Below the pieces are notes generated by a model. That model was not told where the DNA came from. It saw only the letters and a program-made list of their open reading frames with translations, and did not search any database. Positions 1 through 10,765 of a stretch of DNA of 64,000 nt are shown piece by piece. The position numbers and the translations under genes were made by a program. Numbering within the stretch: position 1 is the stretch's first letter; each line of letters opens with the position of its first letter. Source of the stretch: Ascarosepion bandense (Eukaryota > Mollusca > Cephalopoda > Sepiida > Sepiidae); assembly GCA_037127315.1 (NCBI GenBank), contig JBBBDQ010000332.1, positions 410,001 through 474,000 of the forward strand, written 5' to 3'.

Positions 1-1480
1 TATTCTCGCGTATCGGGTGAGTTTTTATTATTAATTTTTTCAATGCAAAATAATAAGTGGTCGCACTATAGACAGTTAACTTTTTGAAGAGTATATAAAT
101 CATGCATTTTTGGTAATCGATTGCACTATACACAGGAACTTTTTCTGGTGGGAGACAAAATTCATGAAAAATTCAGTATTTACGTAAGTCTGCTTATGGG
201 GCACGAGTATATACAGTAAATATATAGATGCATGATCATATATATATATATATATATTACGTGCATTTGTGTACATTTGTAAATAGATATAGATTTTAGT
301 ATCATATTTATGTAATATCATGTATATGTATATATCATGTATATATGTTTGTAGGTGTGGATGTAGATTTTTTATATATTTACATATGTAGATACGTGTA
401 TTATATTTGTGTATATATATGTCTATTGTATTTGAAATACGTATGGGATATGTATAAGCTGTATTTAAATTATATTTATGGCATATATTGGAGAGTATAT
501 ATTGGCGTTCAAAATTCAAAGAGAGATAATACATTTTTTTGCAGCAGTAAAACTGATAAAAGGCGTAAAAGTAATATAAAGAATTTAATACAATTTGTTA
601 TTATTGTCTCTTTTATTTCATTCATTATATTTATTATGATTAATATATTTATTTGAAGTTATTGTGTTTTATTTCTTTTAACTCTTCTACCGTGTTTTTT
701 TTGTCTGAGCATTCGTTTTTGTACAACTAACCTGAAGATCGTTTTCCTTATGTTTACTTTCTGTTTTTTCTCACCTAAAGTTATATTTATCATTTCTGCA
801 TTTTTTTTACTTTTATTTTTTTTTATTGGTTGACAATTTAGATGCCAGCACTTAAAGAAAAAGAGTAATATAAATTATTTTATTGTTGGTACCTCTAATA
901 ATTCACTAAACAAACCAGTATAACATCAGGTAAAACACATCAAAACTTATAAACAGTTTTGTCGTCAAAATGTTTGTTATTATTAAGAAGAAAGACGGAA
1001 GTATTTTCAATTATGTTTTTAGAATTTTGTAATCTTTTAAAAAGTTTAAAATGTTAGTTAAAAATCCTTTTGTTAATTTTTGCGTCAACGTTGCACCAAA
1101 GATTACTACGGACAATCTAGCGCTGTTCTTTCAGGAGAAAAAACATTAATTTGGAAATTCTTGCAAAAATCAAATAACAGTCTTATTTTAATGAAACTTT
1201 CATAACTTATTTCCAATAGGAGATATTTTTAAGTTCTTATCATTTTTAGAAAATTTTGGTAATAATAATTTTTTTTTTATATCTGTTGACTTCCCCTATC
1301 ATCAATTTAATGAAATTTCTTGAGTTTAATGTAGGAATCTTTGGGGAATGTAAATCATCTACATTCATTTTTTTTTTTTTTTTTTGCAAACAGTAGCTAT
1401 TTTTCCGAGAATTTGCTCCGAATAGTAAAATAAAAAATTTACATAAATTTATTATAAATAATTTTTTTTTTTTTTTTTTA
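1..1480. other. AT-rich intergenic DNA, no gene recognised
   Basis: Very AT-rich sequence with short TA runs (about 240-260), T-tracts and A-tracts. The open frames here are low-complexity (Tyr/Ile- or Lys/Phe-rich) and look like chance products of base composition. I see no transposon motif, tRNA-like box or conserved protein motif. Confidence 0.6.
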
Positions 1481-1483
1481 ATC

Positions 1484-2050
1484 ATATCACCCTAAGCAAG
1501 GCGAAAACGCCACTGATGCGCAGGGGGCTACGTAAGAGAGAAAAGATTGGAAAAGAGAAAAACCGGAAACCACAACCTAAACAGGAAACAAGAGATGAGC
1601 CTCTTCACTTGTTCAATAGACGTGGGTGGCGTATGAACCGGGCGATAGTTTAGACTATCTACTCCAATTGAAAAAAAAAGAAGAAAAAAACAGAGTGAAA
1701 AGATTGGAGAAGAGAAAAACCGGAAACCACAACCTGAACAGGAAACAAGGGATAAGCCTCTTCACCTGTTCAATAGACGTGGGTGGAGTGTGAACCGGGC
1801 AATAGTTTAGACTATCTACTCTAATTGAAAAAATAAAAATAAAAATAACAAAAAAGAGTGAAAAGATTGGAGAAGAGAAAAACCGGAAACCACAACCTGA
1901 ACAGGAAACAAGTTATAAGCCTCTTCACCTGTTCAATAGACGTGGGTGGAGTGTGAACCGGACGATAGTTTAGACTATCTACTCCAATAGGTATAAGCCT
2001 CTTCACCTGTTCAATAGACGTGGGTGGAGTGTGAACCGAACGATAAAGAA
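1484..2050 (-). mobile_element. SINE with a LINE-like tail and three to four tandem heads
   Basis: Read on the minus strand, the tail ends with AGCCCCCTGCGCATCAGTGG, then CTTAGGGTGATATGATTAAA and a poly(A)-like run. This is the 3' tail shared with the LINE copies called family A here. Upstream lie three full heads of about 170 bp and one partial head. Each starts near GGAGTAGATAG, contains GGTTCACACTCC (box-B-like) and GTCTATTGAACAGGTGAAG, and ends in an A/T-rich linker. Heads are separated by linkers at about 1670-1690 and 1825-1855. The same element occurs with two heads at 39326-39690, one at 58743-58945 and eight short units at 14490-15232. Confidence 0.7.
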
Positions 2051-3600
2051 TATCATCTTCTGAAGAAAAAAAAAGTTTCGATTAATAAAAAATTTTTGCA
2101 AAACAAATTCTCATGTTTTCTTTGTTAATTATTATGATTTATAAAGTTTCAAACATTTTTTAAGTTTCTTCCAGACACTGTCTGTATTCGGTTATTAAGT
2201 TATAAAGTTAAGACTATATTTACTAATCAAAAATTAAAAATTTTAATACAAATCATTTCGCACGAACATTTTTAAAATAATTTTTTTAAATGTAATAGTG
2301 TCCATTTTTTAAAGTATGAAATGTCATAAGTGCCATATCATTAAAAGGGCACGTGTTTTAAGTGTTGCTTTCCTTTTGAAAACGTTCGCTTTGGTTTCAT
2401 AAATTTATGTCAATTGTGTTCAACAATACTTAGCTTGTCAACACATGTGGCTGTCATCAATCATTTAACGCATTAGAAAAATATGACCACCGTGATTAAG
2501 AAATACTTGTATTCTAAATTTCTTACTATAAGCAAGTAATACTTTTTTTAAATCATATTAATTAAAATTTACTGTTATGTTTGGCATATCTCGCAGTTTC
2601 AGTACTCGGTAGGTACCGTTACGCGTGACGTAAGTGAGACTCGACAGTTAACGGTTTAACACTTAGGTACAACTCAGCTAATTTGCAAAGGATACCATAT
2701 TTACATTTGCGAAATTTTTAAAAATAACGAGTCACAGATGTATATTTATTTTTGCAAGATTTTTAAAACTGAGAATTAACATTTGTTTACAAACCTGTCG
2801 ATCTGTCAAAAATGGACGAAAGAAAAAATTTCTCAAAAAGTTGAGATTCCAATCAATACAAGTTCTACTTGAAATACATTAGAGCATTTTACTTACTAGA
2901 AATCGTAAATTTAATCGTTTTATTTTTCAATTAAGGCTGAAATGAAAGCTTCAAGGAAGTTTTTTTTTTAATTCACTTTCTAACTTAGGTATAGAAAACG
3001 AGTGGAAGCAACTGCTTAATTGTATGTTAAAAACTTCAAAATTTCTGAGTTTATTTTGGGAAAAGATCGCAGGTAGAAAAAATCAGCGAGTATTTTATCT
3101 CTCAATCAGGATTTATATTTCTATTTTTATCAGTCAGTTATTTTTTTCTAAAATTAACAAACTTTTAGAATTTTCTGTTTGTTTATTTTATGCGCGACTA
3201 TTTCGTAATTTGTCTTACTTTCTAGTGTTATCTTTCACTAACTTTTTTATGTATTTAAAGACATTCAACATTTCTTGGATCTTTTATAGCACGCAATGTA
3301 TATAATATTTAGATACGTACAATTATATATGTTCACAGGGTGGTCTTAGCCGATTGTAACAGTGAGAACAAGATCTCAAACTCTATAAAATGCTTTCGTG
3401 GAAAGTATCTCAAATAGCCTCTGACAATTAAGTCCATCTCCAAGCTGGAGCATGGGTGAAGGTGGACACCTGGCACTTATTTAACAGCTACTTTGTGTAG
3501 ATAGAGCTAGGTTGCCATGGCTCTCGAGTGGTCACTCAAGTCTTACCACAACCAAACGGGTCACTATATTCATCTTATGCCATAAACGGTTGCTTAATAC
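2050..3600. other. AT-rich intergenic DNA, no gene recognised
   Basis: No motif, repeat family or RNA gene recognised. The frame at 3024-3305 is rich in Phe, Leu, Ser and Ile and matches no family I know. The stretch from about 3340 to 3560 has a more balanced base composition and may be an unrecognised repeat. Confidence 0.5.
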
Positions 3601-3602
3601 TA

Positions 3603-3634
<32 letters not shown>
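3603..3634. repeat. (TA)n microsatellite
   Basis: Uninterrupted alternating TA run of about 32 bp. Confidence 0.95.
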
Positions 3635-3637
<3 letters not shown>

Positions 3638-3739
3638 GTAGTCCACTTGGTATGTAATCCAGGTAACTTCCAGAAGAGACGGACTCAAGAGAACTCAATG
3701 TTAAATTCATTTATTTAATTTAACAGAGTAATTTTTAAT

Positions 3740-3873
3740 GGTTTTTCGATTATTACAATGGATAATACATGTATAAAAGTTTTTCGACTGTTGTATCATT
3801 TGGATCTGACGAGCAGCAATAATAACATCAAAGCGATGAAATATGTATTATCCATTGTAATAATCGAAAAACC
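3740..3873. repeat. Inverted repeat with perfect 31-bp arms
   Basis: The left arm (3740-3770, starting GGTTTTTCGATTATTACAAT) is the exact reverse complement of the right arm (3843-3873). A 72-bp interior separates them. A (TA)n tract follows at about 3881. This could be a small foldback or MITE-like element. No flanking duplication is obvious. Confidence 0.85.
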
Positions 3874-3875
3874 TT

Positions 3876-3880
<5 letters not shown>

Positions 3881-3914
<34 letters not shown>
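3881..3914. repeat. (AT)n microsatellite
   Basis: Alternating AT run of about 34 bp between the inverted repeat and the hammerhead motif. It lies downstream of the ribozyme on the minus strand. Confidence 0.95.
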
Positions 3915-3917
<3 letters not shown>

Positions 3918-3920
3918 CAT

Positions 3921-3964
3921 CCGCAGACGGATCTGTTTCGCTGTATCACAGCTCATCAGTGCGG
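3921..3964 (-). ncRNA. Hammerhead ribozyme, consensus core complete
   Basis: Read 5'->3' on the minus strand: stem I strand CCGCA (3964-3960), core CTGATGA (3959-3953), stem II GCTG/CAGC closing loop TGATA (3952-3940), core GAAA plus C (3939-3935), a six-base loop, then GTC (3928-3926) and the other stem I strand TGCGG (3925-3921). All core bases of the hammerhead consensus are present. Stem I pairs 5/5 and stem II 4/4. Stem III would be only two pairs (A-U, C-G), as in the minimal type I hammerheads known from Penelope-like retroelements. Predicted cleavage is after the GTC, between 3926 and 3925. The motif directly follows a tRNA-like head. The sequence shows consensus and pairing only. Self-cleavage is inferred. 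Confidence 0.85.
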
Positions 3965-3965
3965 T

Positions 3966-4066
3966 TAGGCTCCGATTGCTACATAACCCAGGCTCGAAAC
4001 CCGACCGAATTGGCGTCAGTCGGCGATTCTACCCCTGGTCCACGGGGCGTTCGGTGGAGGAATGCA
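3966..4066 (-). mobile_element. tRNA-like SINE head upstream of the hammerhead
   Basis: The minus strand carries a box-A-like GGACCAGGGGTAGAATCG and a box-B-like GGGTTTCGAGCC, spaced as in a tRNA-type polymerase III promoter. The same head (GTAGCTCAGCGGTAGAAT in the best copy) occurs at 39174-39312, 52914-53045 and, without the ribozyme, 38078-38160. It is probably a tRNA-derived retroposon whose body begins with the ribozyme. Confidence 0.7.
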
Positions 4067-4134
4067 TTCTTTTTAGCGCATATCATATTACGTGCCCCCC
4101 CCCCCCCAAAAAATATATATATATATATATATAT

Positions 4135-4324
4135 GTCAGTTCTCAATCTGTTGTTGACGATTCCTGCGAAATGAAACGTTGAAAAAAGTGCATATTTATT
4201 ATTAGTATATATATATATATTCTAATAATAAATATGCACAATATATATATTCTAATAATAAATATGCACTTTTCTTCAACGTTTCATATTGCAGTATTCG
4301 TCAACAACAGATTGAGAACTGACA
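4135..4324. repeat. Long imperfect palindrome with a TA-rich centre
   Basis: The left arm (about 4135-4206, beginning TGTCAGTTCTCAATC) is repeated in inverse at about 4251-4324, ending GATTGAGAACTGACA. Arms are about 70 bp with a few mismatches. The centre is TA-rich and holds a partial extra copy of CTAATAATAAATATGCAC. The right arm, read on the minus strand, contains TTGACGA and GAAACG around a short possible stem, a weak hammerhead resemblance. Confidence 0.8.
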
Positions 4325-4464
4325 CATATATATATGCGTGTGTGTATATTTATTTAAACTTAGTAAAATTAACGAGAAATGAAAATAAGTTCGTCTACGA
4401 AACGTTGGAGTTGGTGTGATGAATACAACATCTATCAGCTTAGTGACAAATCTTATTTATATAT

Positions 4465-4466
4465 AT

Positions 4467-4534
<68 letters not shown>

Positions 4535-4608
4535 GGAGCGAGAGAGAAAGAGAAAGAGAGAAAGGCAGACAGACAGACAGAGACACAGTCAGGGAGAGAG
4601 AGAGACAG

Positions 4609-4643
<35 letters not shown>

Positions 4644-4645
4644 TC
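4465..4645. repeat. (GA)n microsatellite with interruptions
   Basis: Long GA tract, interrupted near 4565-4615 by CAGACAGACAG and CACAGTCAGG. Open frames here encode only Arg-Glu or Ser-Leu repeats. Confidence 0.95.
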
Positions 4646-4762
4646 TCAGGGAGTTTGAACAGTCTGAACAATCTGTCCTCCAGTTAACTTAAGTTTCTCT
4701 TGTCTCGTCGGACTGTTAAAATATCGTTTGAAATTACCCCCTTTGTATATGAAACACAATGT

Positions 4763-4812
4763 CCATTTCTTTCTTTCTTTCTCTCTTTCTTTCTTTCTTT
4801 CTTTCTTTCTTA
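4763..4812. repeat. (CTTT)n microsatellite
   Basis: Tetranucleotide CTTT tract with a CTCT interruption. Confidence 0.9.
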
Positions 4813-5240
4813 ATACAAACACAAGCACGTTTGTCTACGAATGATTTCATGTGTGAATTTTGCTTTTGATGCTTAGTAGCACCCATACTCACCCTCTCAC
4901 CTTTCCGAACAACCACACGCAAGCATAAATACACACTTAGACGTGCCTGTATAGCCACTGTGTTTACATTAATGCATGTAAGTGTATATGTGATATTCTG
5001 CGTGTGTCTGCCTCGGTATGCACGCATGTACACACCTTCCGCAATGTCCCCAAGAATGGAATTGTTTTGAAACATATTCGACTTTTTAGCTTCACTCATC
5101 TAGGTTCCGGATCTCTTCAAAAACACTTGAAATTTCTGCCCACTTCGACACACATATGTGACTTTAAAAAATCCCAACCATTTACGAAGAAAAATATGAA
5201 AAAAACAAAAACAAAAAAAACAAGGAAAATAGAACGTACA

Positions 5241-5317
5241 TTCTTTCTTTCTTTCTTTCTTTCTTTTTGTTCATTCTTTTTTCTTAACGTTCCTATCTCT
5301 GTCACTGTTATGCTTTT

Positions 5318-5377
<60 letters not shown>

Positions 5378-5470
5378 TCCGTTCCTATCTCTGTCGCGAT
5401 GACACTATTTCTTTCTTTCTTTCTTTCTTTCTCACTAATCAACTTTCATTCTTTCTTTCTTTTTATGGTT
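5241..5470. repeat. Interrupted (CTTT)n array
   Basis: CTTT tracts at about 5241-5265, 5317-5380, 5409-5433 and 5449-5463. They are separated by related spacers containing GTTCCTATCTCTGTC. The spacer recurs at about 5288 and 5381, and a variant near 5679, so a microsatellite plus spacer unit has been duplicated. Confidence 0.85.
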
Positions 5471-5638
5471 CTCGATTCATTTTTACCAGCATTTCTTCCT
5501 GTATCAAGAATAAGCTTTTTAATCAACTTTTCATTTACTTCTTTCTAAATTACTAGTCGGTTGTCTTTCTTTTTTTTCTTTCTTTGCAATAAAACTTTTG
5601 AGTTTTAATCGTTCTTTTTTTCTTTTTTCCAAAATACT

Positions 5639-5675
5639 TTCATTCATTCATTCATTCATTCATTCATTCATTCTT
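5639..5675. repeat. (CATT)n microsatellite
   Basis: About nine CATT units. Confidence 0.95.
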
Positions 5676-5869
5676 TCAACGTTTCTATCTCGCGATAAAA
5701 CCTTTCTTTGTAAACTTTCTTTCTTTCCTTCTTTTCCACACCACTCATTCACAACTATCTTAATTTTTTTTAATCACAGAAAAACCCAGTAAAATATTCG
5801 ATAATCATAAATAATTCACTTTTTTGTTTATCAAAATTATTTTTCCAAATGTAACGTACAATTAACCAT

Positions 5870-6657
5870 CTCAGACAATCGCTCCTACCCATCGTCATTA
5901 GCATGGATCAGGTTAGTTTCCTTGAAAGCAAAACACTCCTCGGGTTAACTCTCACAACAAACCTCGAGTGGAATGACTACATAGAATCCACTGTTAAGAA
6001 GGCCGGTTCCCTGTATAGGGCCAGAAAGTATTTCTCGTCTGAAACCATACTGCACATATATACATCTTCCATCCGCCCGTGCATTGAATACTGCTGCCAT
6101 ATCTGGTCGGGTGCTTCTGCTATCCACCTAGAGGTCCTTAACAAAACCAGCGGAGAATCTGTAATGTGATCGATCCAGACTTGGTAGCTCAGATACAGTC
6201 ACTTTCTGTAGCTTCCTTGTGTCTCTTCTACAAATACTTTCACGGGTTCTGCTCCGATGAACTTAGCTCACTGGTGTCCCCTATATATGAATTTAGTCTA
6301 CCCACAAGATTAGCAACTGTGAAACCAATAAAATGTAAACTCAAATTCTACTTCATCAGCTTCTTTTCTCGCACTTCCTGCCTGTGGAATTCCCTTCCAT
6401 TTACTTGCTTCCTCGACAGTTACAATCTCCAAGCATTTGATTGTAAAGTAAATATTCATCTCCTATTTCACTAACTTGCATCATCTCTCTCATGCTCCTT
6501 TCTCCGTCCACTCCACTCTCATCAGTATTCTCATCCTTCTCTTACCTACTTCCTGGCACCCCCTATAACCTGACACTCTTTCTTATAACTTTCTTCCAAT
6601 GTAACAGCACTGCACAACAGTGGCAGTAAACTGCCTTGCCTGCGGCGATATGATTAT
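5870..6657 (+). mobile_element. LINE family A, 3' end (RT C-terminal region), broken
   Basis: A non-LTR retrotransposon C-terminus. One frame (5903-6169) has KKAGSLYRARKYFSSETIL, then SSIRPCIEYCCHIWSG, the usual 'YxxxIRPxxEYC' block after the RT palm. A second frame (6166-6474) continues with LCLFYKYFHGFCSDEL, SLVSP, SRTSCLWNSLP and CFLDSYNLQAFDCKVN. The break between frames is a small shift or deletion near QSLS. The 3' UTR ends at about 6657 with GGCGATATGATTATAAAA. The arrangement resembles CR1/Jockey-type LINEs; the clade is uncertain. It is 5'-truncated, so not autonomous. Confidence 0.85.
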
Positions 6658-6829
6658 AAAAAAAAATTTACATTATTTAATATTCACCATTATTTGCAAT
6701 CACCTTGTTCTCACTTCTCCGGTATTTATATGATATCTTTTAGTAAAATTTCACGGGTTTTTATGTCAAGAATTTTTGATGAATACTTAAATTTGGTTAA
6801 ACGTTTCTCCTAACAAATAATTTTGTTGC

Positions 6830-7816
6830 GACTGTGATATACAAATTGGTAAATATGGCGGGTGGGAGTTAAACAGGATAACCGACTTCCCAAAATTATT
6901 CCTTTGTTATTCTTACCGTAGGCGGGCTTGCGATGGGGGTGGAGATATTTTTGTCTAATTCACCATGTACGACTGTGAAATACAAATTGGTAAATATGGC
7001 GGGTGGGAGTTAAACAGGATAACCGACTTCCCAAAATTATTCCTTTGTTATTCTTACCGTAGGCGGGCTTGCGATGGGGGTGGGGATATTTCTGTCTAAT
7101 TCACTATGTACGACTGTGAAATACAAATTGGTAGATATGGCGGGTGGCAGTTAAACAGGATAACCGACTTTCCAAAATTATTCCTTTGTTATTCTTACCG
7201 TAGGCGGGCTTGCGATGGGGGTGGAGATATTTTTGTCTAATTCACCATGTACGACTGTGAAATACAAATTGGTAAATATGGCGGGTGGGAGTTAAACAGG
7301 ATAACCGACTTCCCAAAATTATTCCTTTGTTATTCTTACCGTAGGCGGGCTTGCGATGGGGGTGGGGATATTTCTGTCTAATTCACTATGTACGACTGTG
7401 AAATACAAATTGGTAAATATGGCGGGTGGGAGTTAAACAGCATAACCAACTTCCCAAAATTATTCCTTTGTTATTCTTACCGTAGGCGGGCTTGCGATGG
7501 GGGTGGGGATATTTTTGTCTAATTCACTATGTACGACTGTGAAATACAAATTAGTAAATATGGCGGGTGGGAGTTAAACAGCATAACCAACTTCCCAAAA
7601 TTATTCCTTTGTTATTCTTACCGTAGGCGGGCTTGCGATGGGGGTGGGGATATTTTTGTCTAATTCACTATGTACGACTGTGAAATACAAATTGGTAAAT
7701 TTGGCGGGTGGGAGTTAAACAGGATAACCAACTTCCCCAAATTATTCCTTTGTTATTCTTAACGTAGGCGGGCTTGCGATGGGGGTGGGGATATTTTTGT
7801 CTAATTCACTATGTAC
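6830..7816. repeat. 141-bp tandem satellite, seven copies
   Basis: The marker ACTGTGA recurs at 6831, 6972, 7113, 7254, 7395, 7536 and 7677, exactly every 141 bp. Each unit carries AAATATGGCGGGTGGGAGTT, ATTATTCCTTTGTTATTC and GCGGGCTTGCGATGGGGGTG. Copies differ by a few substitutions. Some alternate (GGAGATATTTTTG vs GGGGATATTTCTG), hinting at a two-unit higher-order period in the first half. No open frame runs through it. Confidence 0.97.
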
Positions 7817-8102
7817 GCTGCCGCTGTCGTGCAAAAATAAGATGTTTGTGTATTTCAAATTTAGTCATAACTGACGGGATTAGTAGCTGACATAACACAC
7901 TTGTCACTAAAATTGATTACAGCCTCTACTTATGACTCAATCTAATAAAAGCCTACCTAGAAACTTGAACTCCCATTTTCGCTAACTCGTAACTGCTCTT
8001 TCTTTAAATACCAACATTTGCAAAAATTGTTATACATTTTTATATATATTGTTATATATTCGTGGCAATCAAATACCGAACGTACTTATGGTTGCTTAGT
8101 AG

Positions 8103-9362
8103 GAACCAATACAAAAAAAGAAAAGCAGAACAAATTTTAAAATAAAAATAAGACTCTCTTAAAATAATGTTTATTTAAAAAAGAAAAAAGAAATAAATAA
8201 AAATAGGAAGGAAAAAGTGAAAGAAAAACAGAATGTAAGAAAAAAGAGAAAGAAAGAAAACATCCATAAGTAAGACAGACAGAAAGAAAAACAAACGAAA
8301 AAGAAAGAAAAAGAAAGAAAGAAAGAAAAAAGAGAAAGAAAGAAAATATCAGAAAGTAAAACACAGGGAAAGAAAGAAAGAAAAATCAGAAAGAAAGTAA
8401 AACAGAAAGAAAAAAAGCAGAAAGTGAGAAAAAGAGAAAAAAAGAAAGAAAAATCAGAAAAGTAAAACAAACAAAAAGAGAAAGAAAGAAAGTAAAATCA
8501 GAAAGAAAAAAGAAGAGAAAGAAAGAAACAATCAGAAAGTAAAACAAACAGAAAGAAACAAAAAACAAAAAAGAAAGAAAACGAGAAATAAAGAAAATGC
8601 CAGAAAGAAAGTGGAACAGAGAGAAAGAAAAAATACATAGTAAGAAAAAATACCGAAAAAAAAAAGAAAGAAATATTAGAAAGAAAAAATAGAAAGAAAA
8701 AGTCAGAAAGAAAGTAAAATAGACAGAAAGAAAAAGAAAAAGAAAACAGAAATAAATTAAAAAATGGAAAGAAAGAATGAACAGAAAGAAAGAATAATCA
8801 GAAAGAAAAAGAGAAAGAAAAAGTAAGAAAGAAAGTAAAATAGACAGAAAGAAAAAGAGAGAATAAAACAGAAATAAATTAAAAAATGGAAAGAAAGAAT
8901 AAACAAAAATAAAGAAAGATCAGAAAGAAAAAGAGGCAGAAAAAGTCAGAAAGAAAGTAAAATAGAAAGAAAGAAAAAGAGAACAAAAAAACAGAAATAA
9001 ATAAAAAAATGGAAAATAAAGAATAAACAGAAAGAAAGTAAAAAGCAGAAAGAAAGACAGACAAAGAAAAATAGAGAAAGAAACAATGAAAATACAGAAA
9101 GAAAAACTAAAAATAACAGAAAGAAGAATAGAAATAAAGATAAAAATTGAAAAAAAAACATAAAGAAAATAGAGACAGAAAGAAAAGCAGAATGAAAGAA
9201 AACGACAGAAAAAGAGAATAGAAGAAGAAAGAGAAATAAAAACAAAAAGAAAAAAGAAAAATACACGGATAGAAAGATAATAAACTAATTGAAAAAGGAA
9301 AGAAAAAGCAGAAAGAAAAAAGAAAAAATAAAAGCAGAAAGAAAAAATCTAAATCAGATTAA
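8103..9362. repeat. 1.25-kb polypurine (GAAA)n-rich tract
   Basis: The plus strand is almost purely A and G, with units such as GAAAGAAA, AGAAAAAC and CAGAAAGAAAGTAAA. Loose longer units (CAGAAAGAAAGTAAAATAGA) recur, for example near 8705, 8825 and 8947. Open frames on the other strand are Phe/Leu/Ser runs and are not genes. Confidence 0.95.
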
Positions 9363-9549
9363 AGTTAAAGAATAAGATATTCTGTAAGTATGCACAAAAT
9401 TATGGTAATTTTTTTTTGTTTTTCGAAAAATTCGAATTAAATATGTAACGTATTGTTAAAATCCTCGTTTGATGTAAACGATTTATTTTTCAGAGTAGGG
9501 AGTATTTTATGTGGCGCCAAAAATGTCTTTCAAGGCGAAGATAGTATTT

Positions 9550-10125
9550 TTTTTTTTATAAGCGTTTCACCCCGAGCAAGGCATGTCACTGCCACTATTG
9601 CGCAGGGGGCTACGTAGAGTGGAGAAAGGATGATTAAATATAGGAAATGTCAGAGGGTGGGTGATAGGCGGGTAAGGATACCGAGAATGAGGGTTCGGTA
9701 GATGAGAGTGTTCTGAGAATAATTGGGAGTTAGTGTGATAGGAGGTGTTTATTGACCCTACATTTAAACACCTGGAGATTGTAGCTGTCGGGAAAACAGA
9801 CTTGTGGAAGGGAGTTCCACAGGCGGGAAGCGCGAGAAAAGAAGCTGTTGGAGTAGAATTTACGGTTACCTCTTATTTGTTTAACTGTAAAAGGGTGGGA
9901 CCTAGTTACTAATCTAGTATCTCGTGTAAATTCGTGCTTAGGCGGCACCAGTGATCTAAACTCATCGGAGCAGAAGCCATGAAAGTACTTGTAGAAAAGG
10001 CACAGGGAAGCCACATCACGCCGGTGAGAGAGTGGTTGCAGCCGGTCTGCCAAGTCAGTATCAACCACGTTACAGATCCTCCTTTGTATTTTGTCAAGAA
10101 GTCCAAGGAGAGCAGCAGAAATACA
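9550..10125 (-). mobile_element. LINE family A, 3' end, longest clean C-terminal frame
   Basis: On the minus strand an uninterrupted frame (10068-9730) reads DLADRLQPLSHRRDVASL, LCLFYKYFHGFCSDE, SLVPPKHEF, FYSNSFFSRASRLWNSLP and FPDSYNLQVFKCRVNKHLL and then stops, the C-terminus of a LINE ORF2-like protein. The 3' UTR ends at about 9550 with CTCGGGGTGAAACG plus an A-run. It is truncated at its 5' end near 10125. This copy is the best local reference for the family. Confidence 0.88.
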
Positions 10126-10129
10126 GATT

Positions 10130-10575
10130 TCGTCTTTGACTGATTAATCCTCCATTAAGTCACGCTCAAGTAAGTTTGAGTTTTGTTTAGCTGCATATCA
10201 ACCTCTCTGGGTTATTTAATGCTAAAAAGGTGGAGTTTTAAGGTAATTCTTTTTTAATGTTCGGTTATAGTAAGAAGGTTGATTTAGTCAGATTTTAGCA
10301 AACATTTTTTGTTTTTATTCTTTATTATTTTAGAAAACTAAAAATGTATTCTAGTTTCGTATTCAAAAATGTTCTGCTGAGAATAATTTTTCCTTAAAAA
10401 ATGTGATATGGTAATAATTTTTTCTCCAAAAATGTATTGTTTCTAATATTTTTTCTTCAAATATCTATATTTTTCTTTAAAAGTGTATTTTTATGTATGT
10501 ATTTCGAAAAAAAATAAATTTTTATGTATGTATTTCTATAAAAGTGTATTTTTATACTTTCATATTGTTTTGACC
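10130..10575. other. AT-rich spacer, no gene
   Basis: Short degenerate direct repeats of AATTTTTATGTATGTATTTC occur at about 10480-10560, together with T/A-rich runs. Nothing else recognised. Confidence 0.5.
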
Positions 10576-10577
10576 TC

Positions 10578-10765
10578 AGTTTGGAGGTTAACTATATGTC
10601 TATAGCTGGAACCCTAACAGGTGCTACCACTCCGGGTCAGCGGGGACTGGAAACAACAGAAATTAAGAGGTGGTTCCATGCTTCTCACAACCTCCCAATC
10701 AGAGGCCTTGCTGCCGGATGCAGTTTACCCTCATGCCCAGGACCACCTCCAGTTGAAGTATGGAA
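10578..10765 (+). repeat. Unclassified dispersed repeat, related to 57655-57800
   Basis: GGAACCCTAACAGGTG, CTACC, TCAGCGGGGACTGG, CTTGCTGCCGGATGCAGT align in order with a segment at 57690-57800 (GGTACCTTAACTGGTG, TCAGGGTGGAGATGG, CTTGCTGTCGGGTGTAGT). The frame over this region has no recognised domain. Confidence 0.5.

Noticed and set aside
3738..3880. Second hammerhead in the inverted repeat interior (CTGACGAGCAGC)
   Set aside because: No GAAA at the right spacing and no stem I or III.
4416..4671. Arg-Glu and Ser-Leu repeat proteins
   Set aside because: Both are translations of a (GA)n microsatellite.
6830..7816. CRISPR array
   Set aside because: The whole 141-bp unit is repeated, with no unique spacers, and the DNA is eukaryotic.
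8137..9266. Several Phe/Leu/Ser-rich frames on the minus strand
   Set aside because: They are translations of the polypurine tract.
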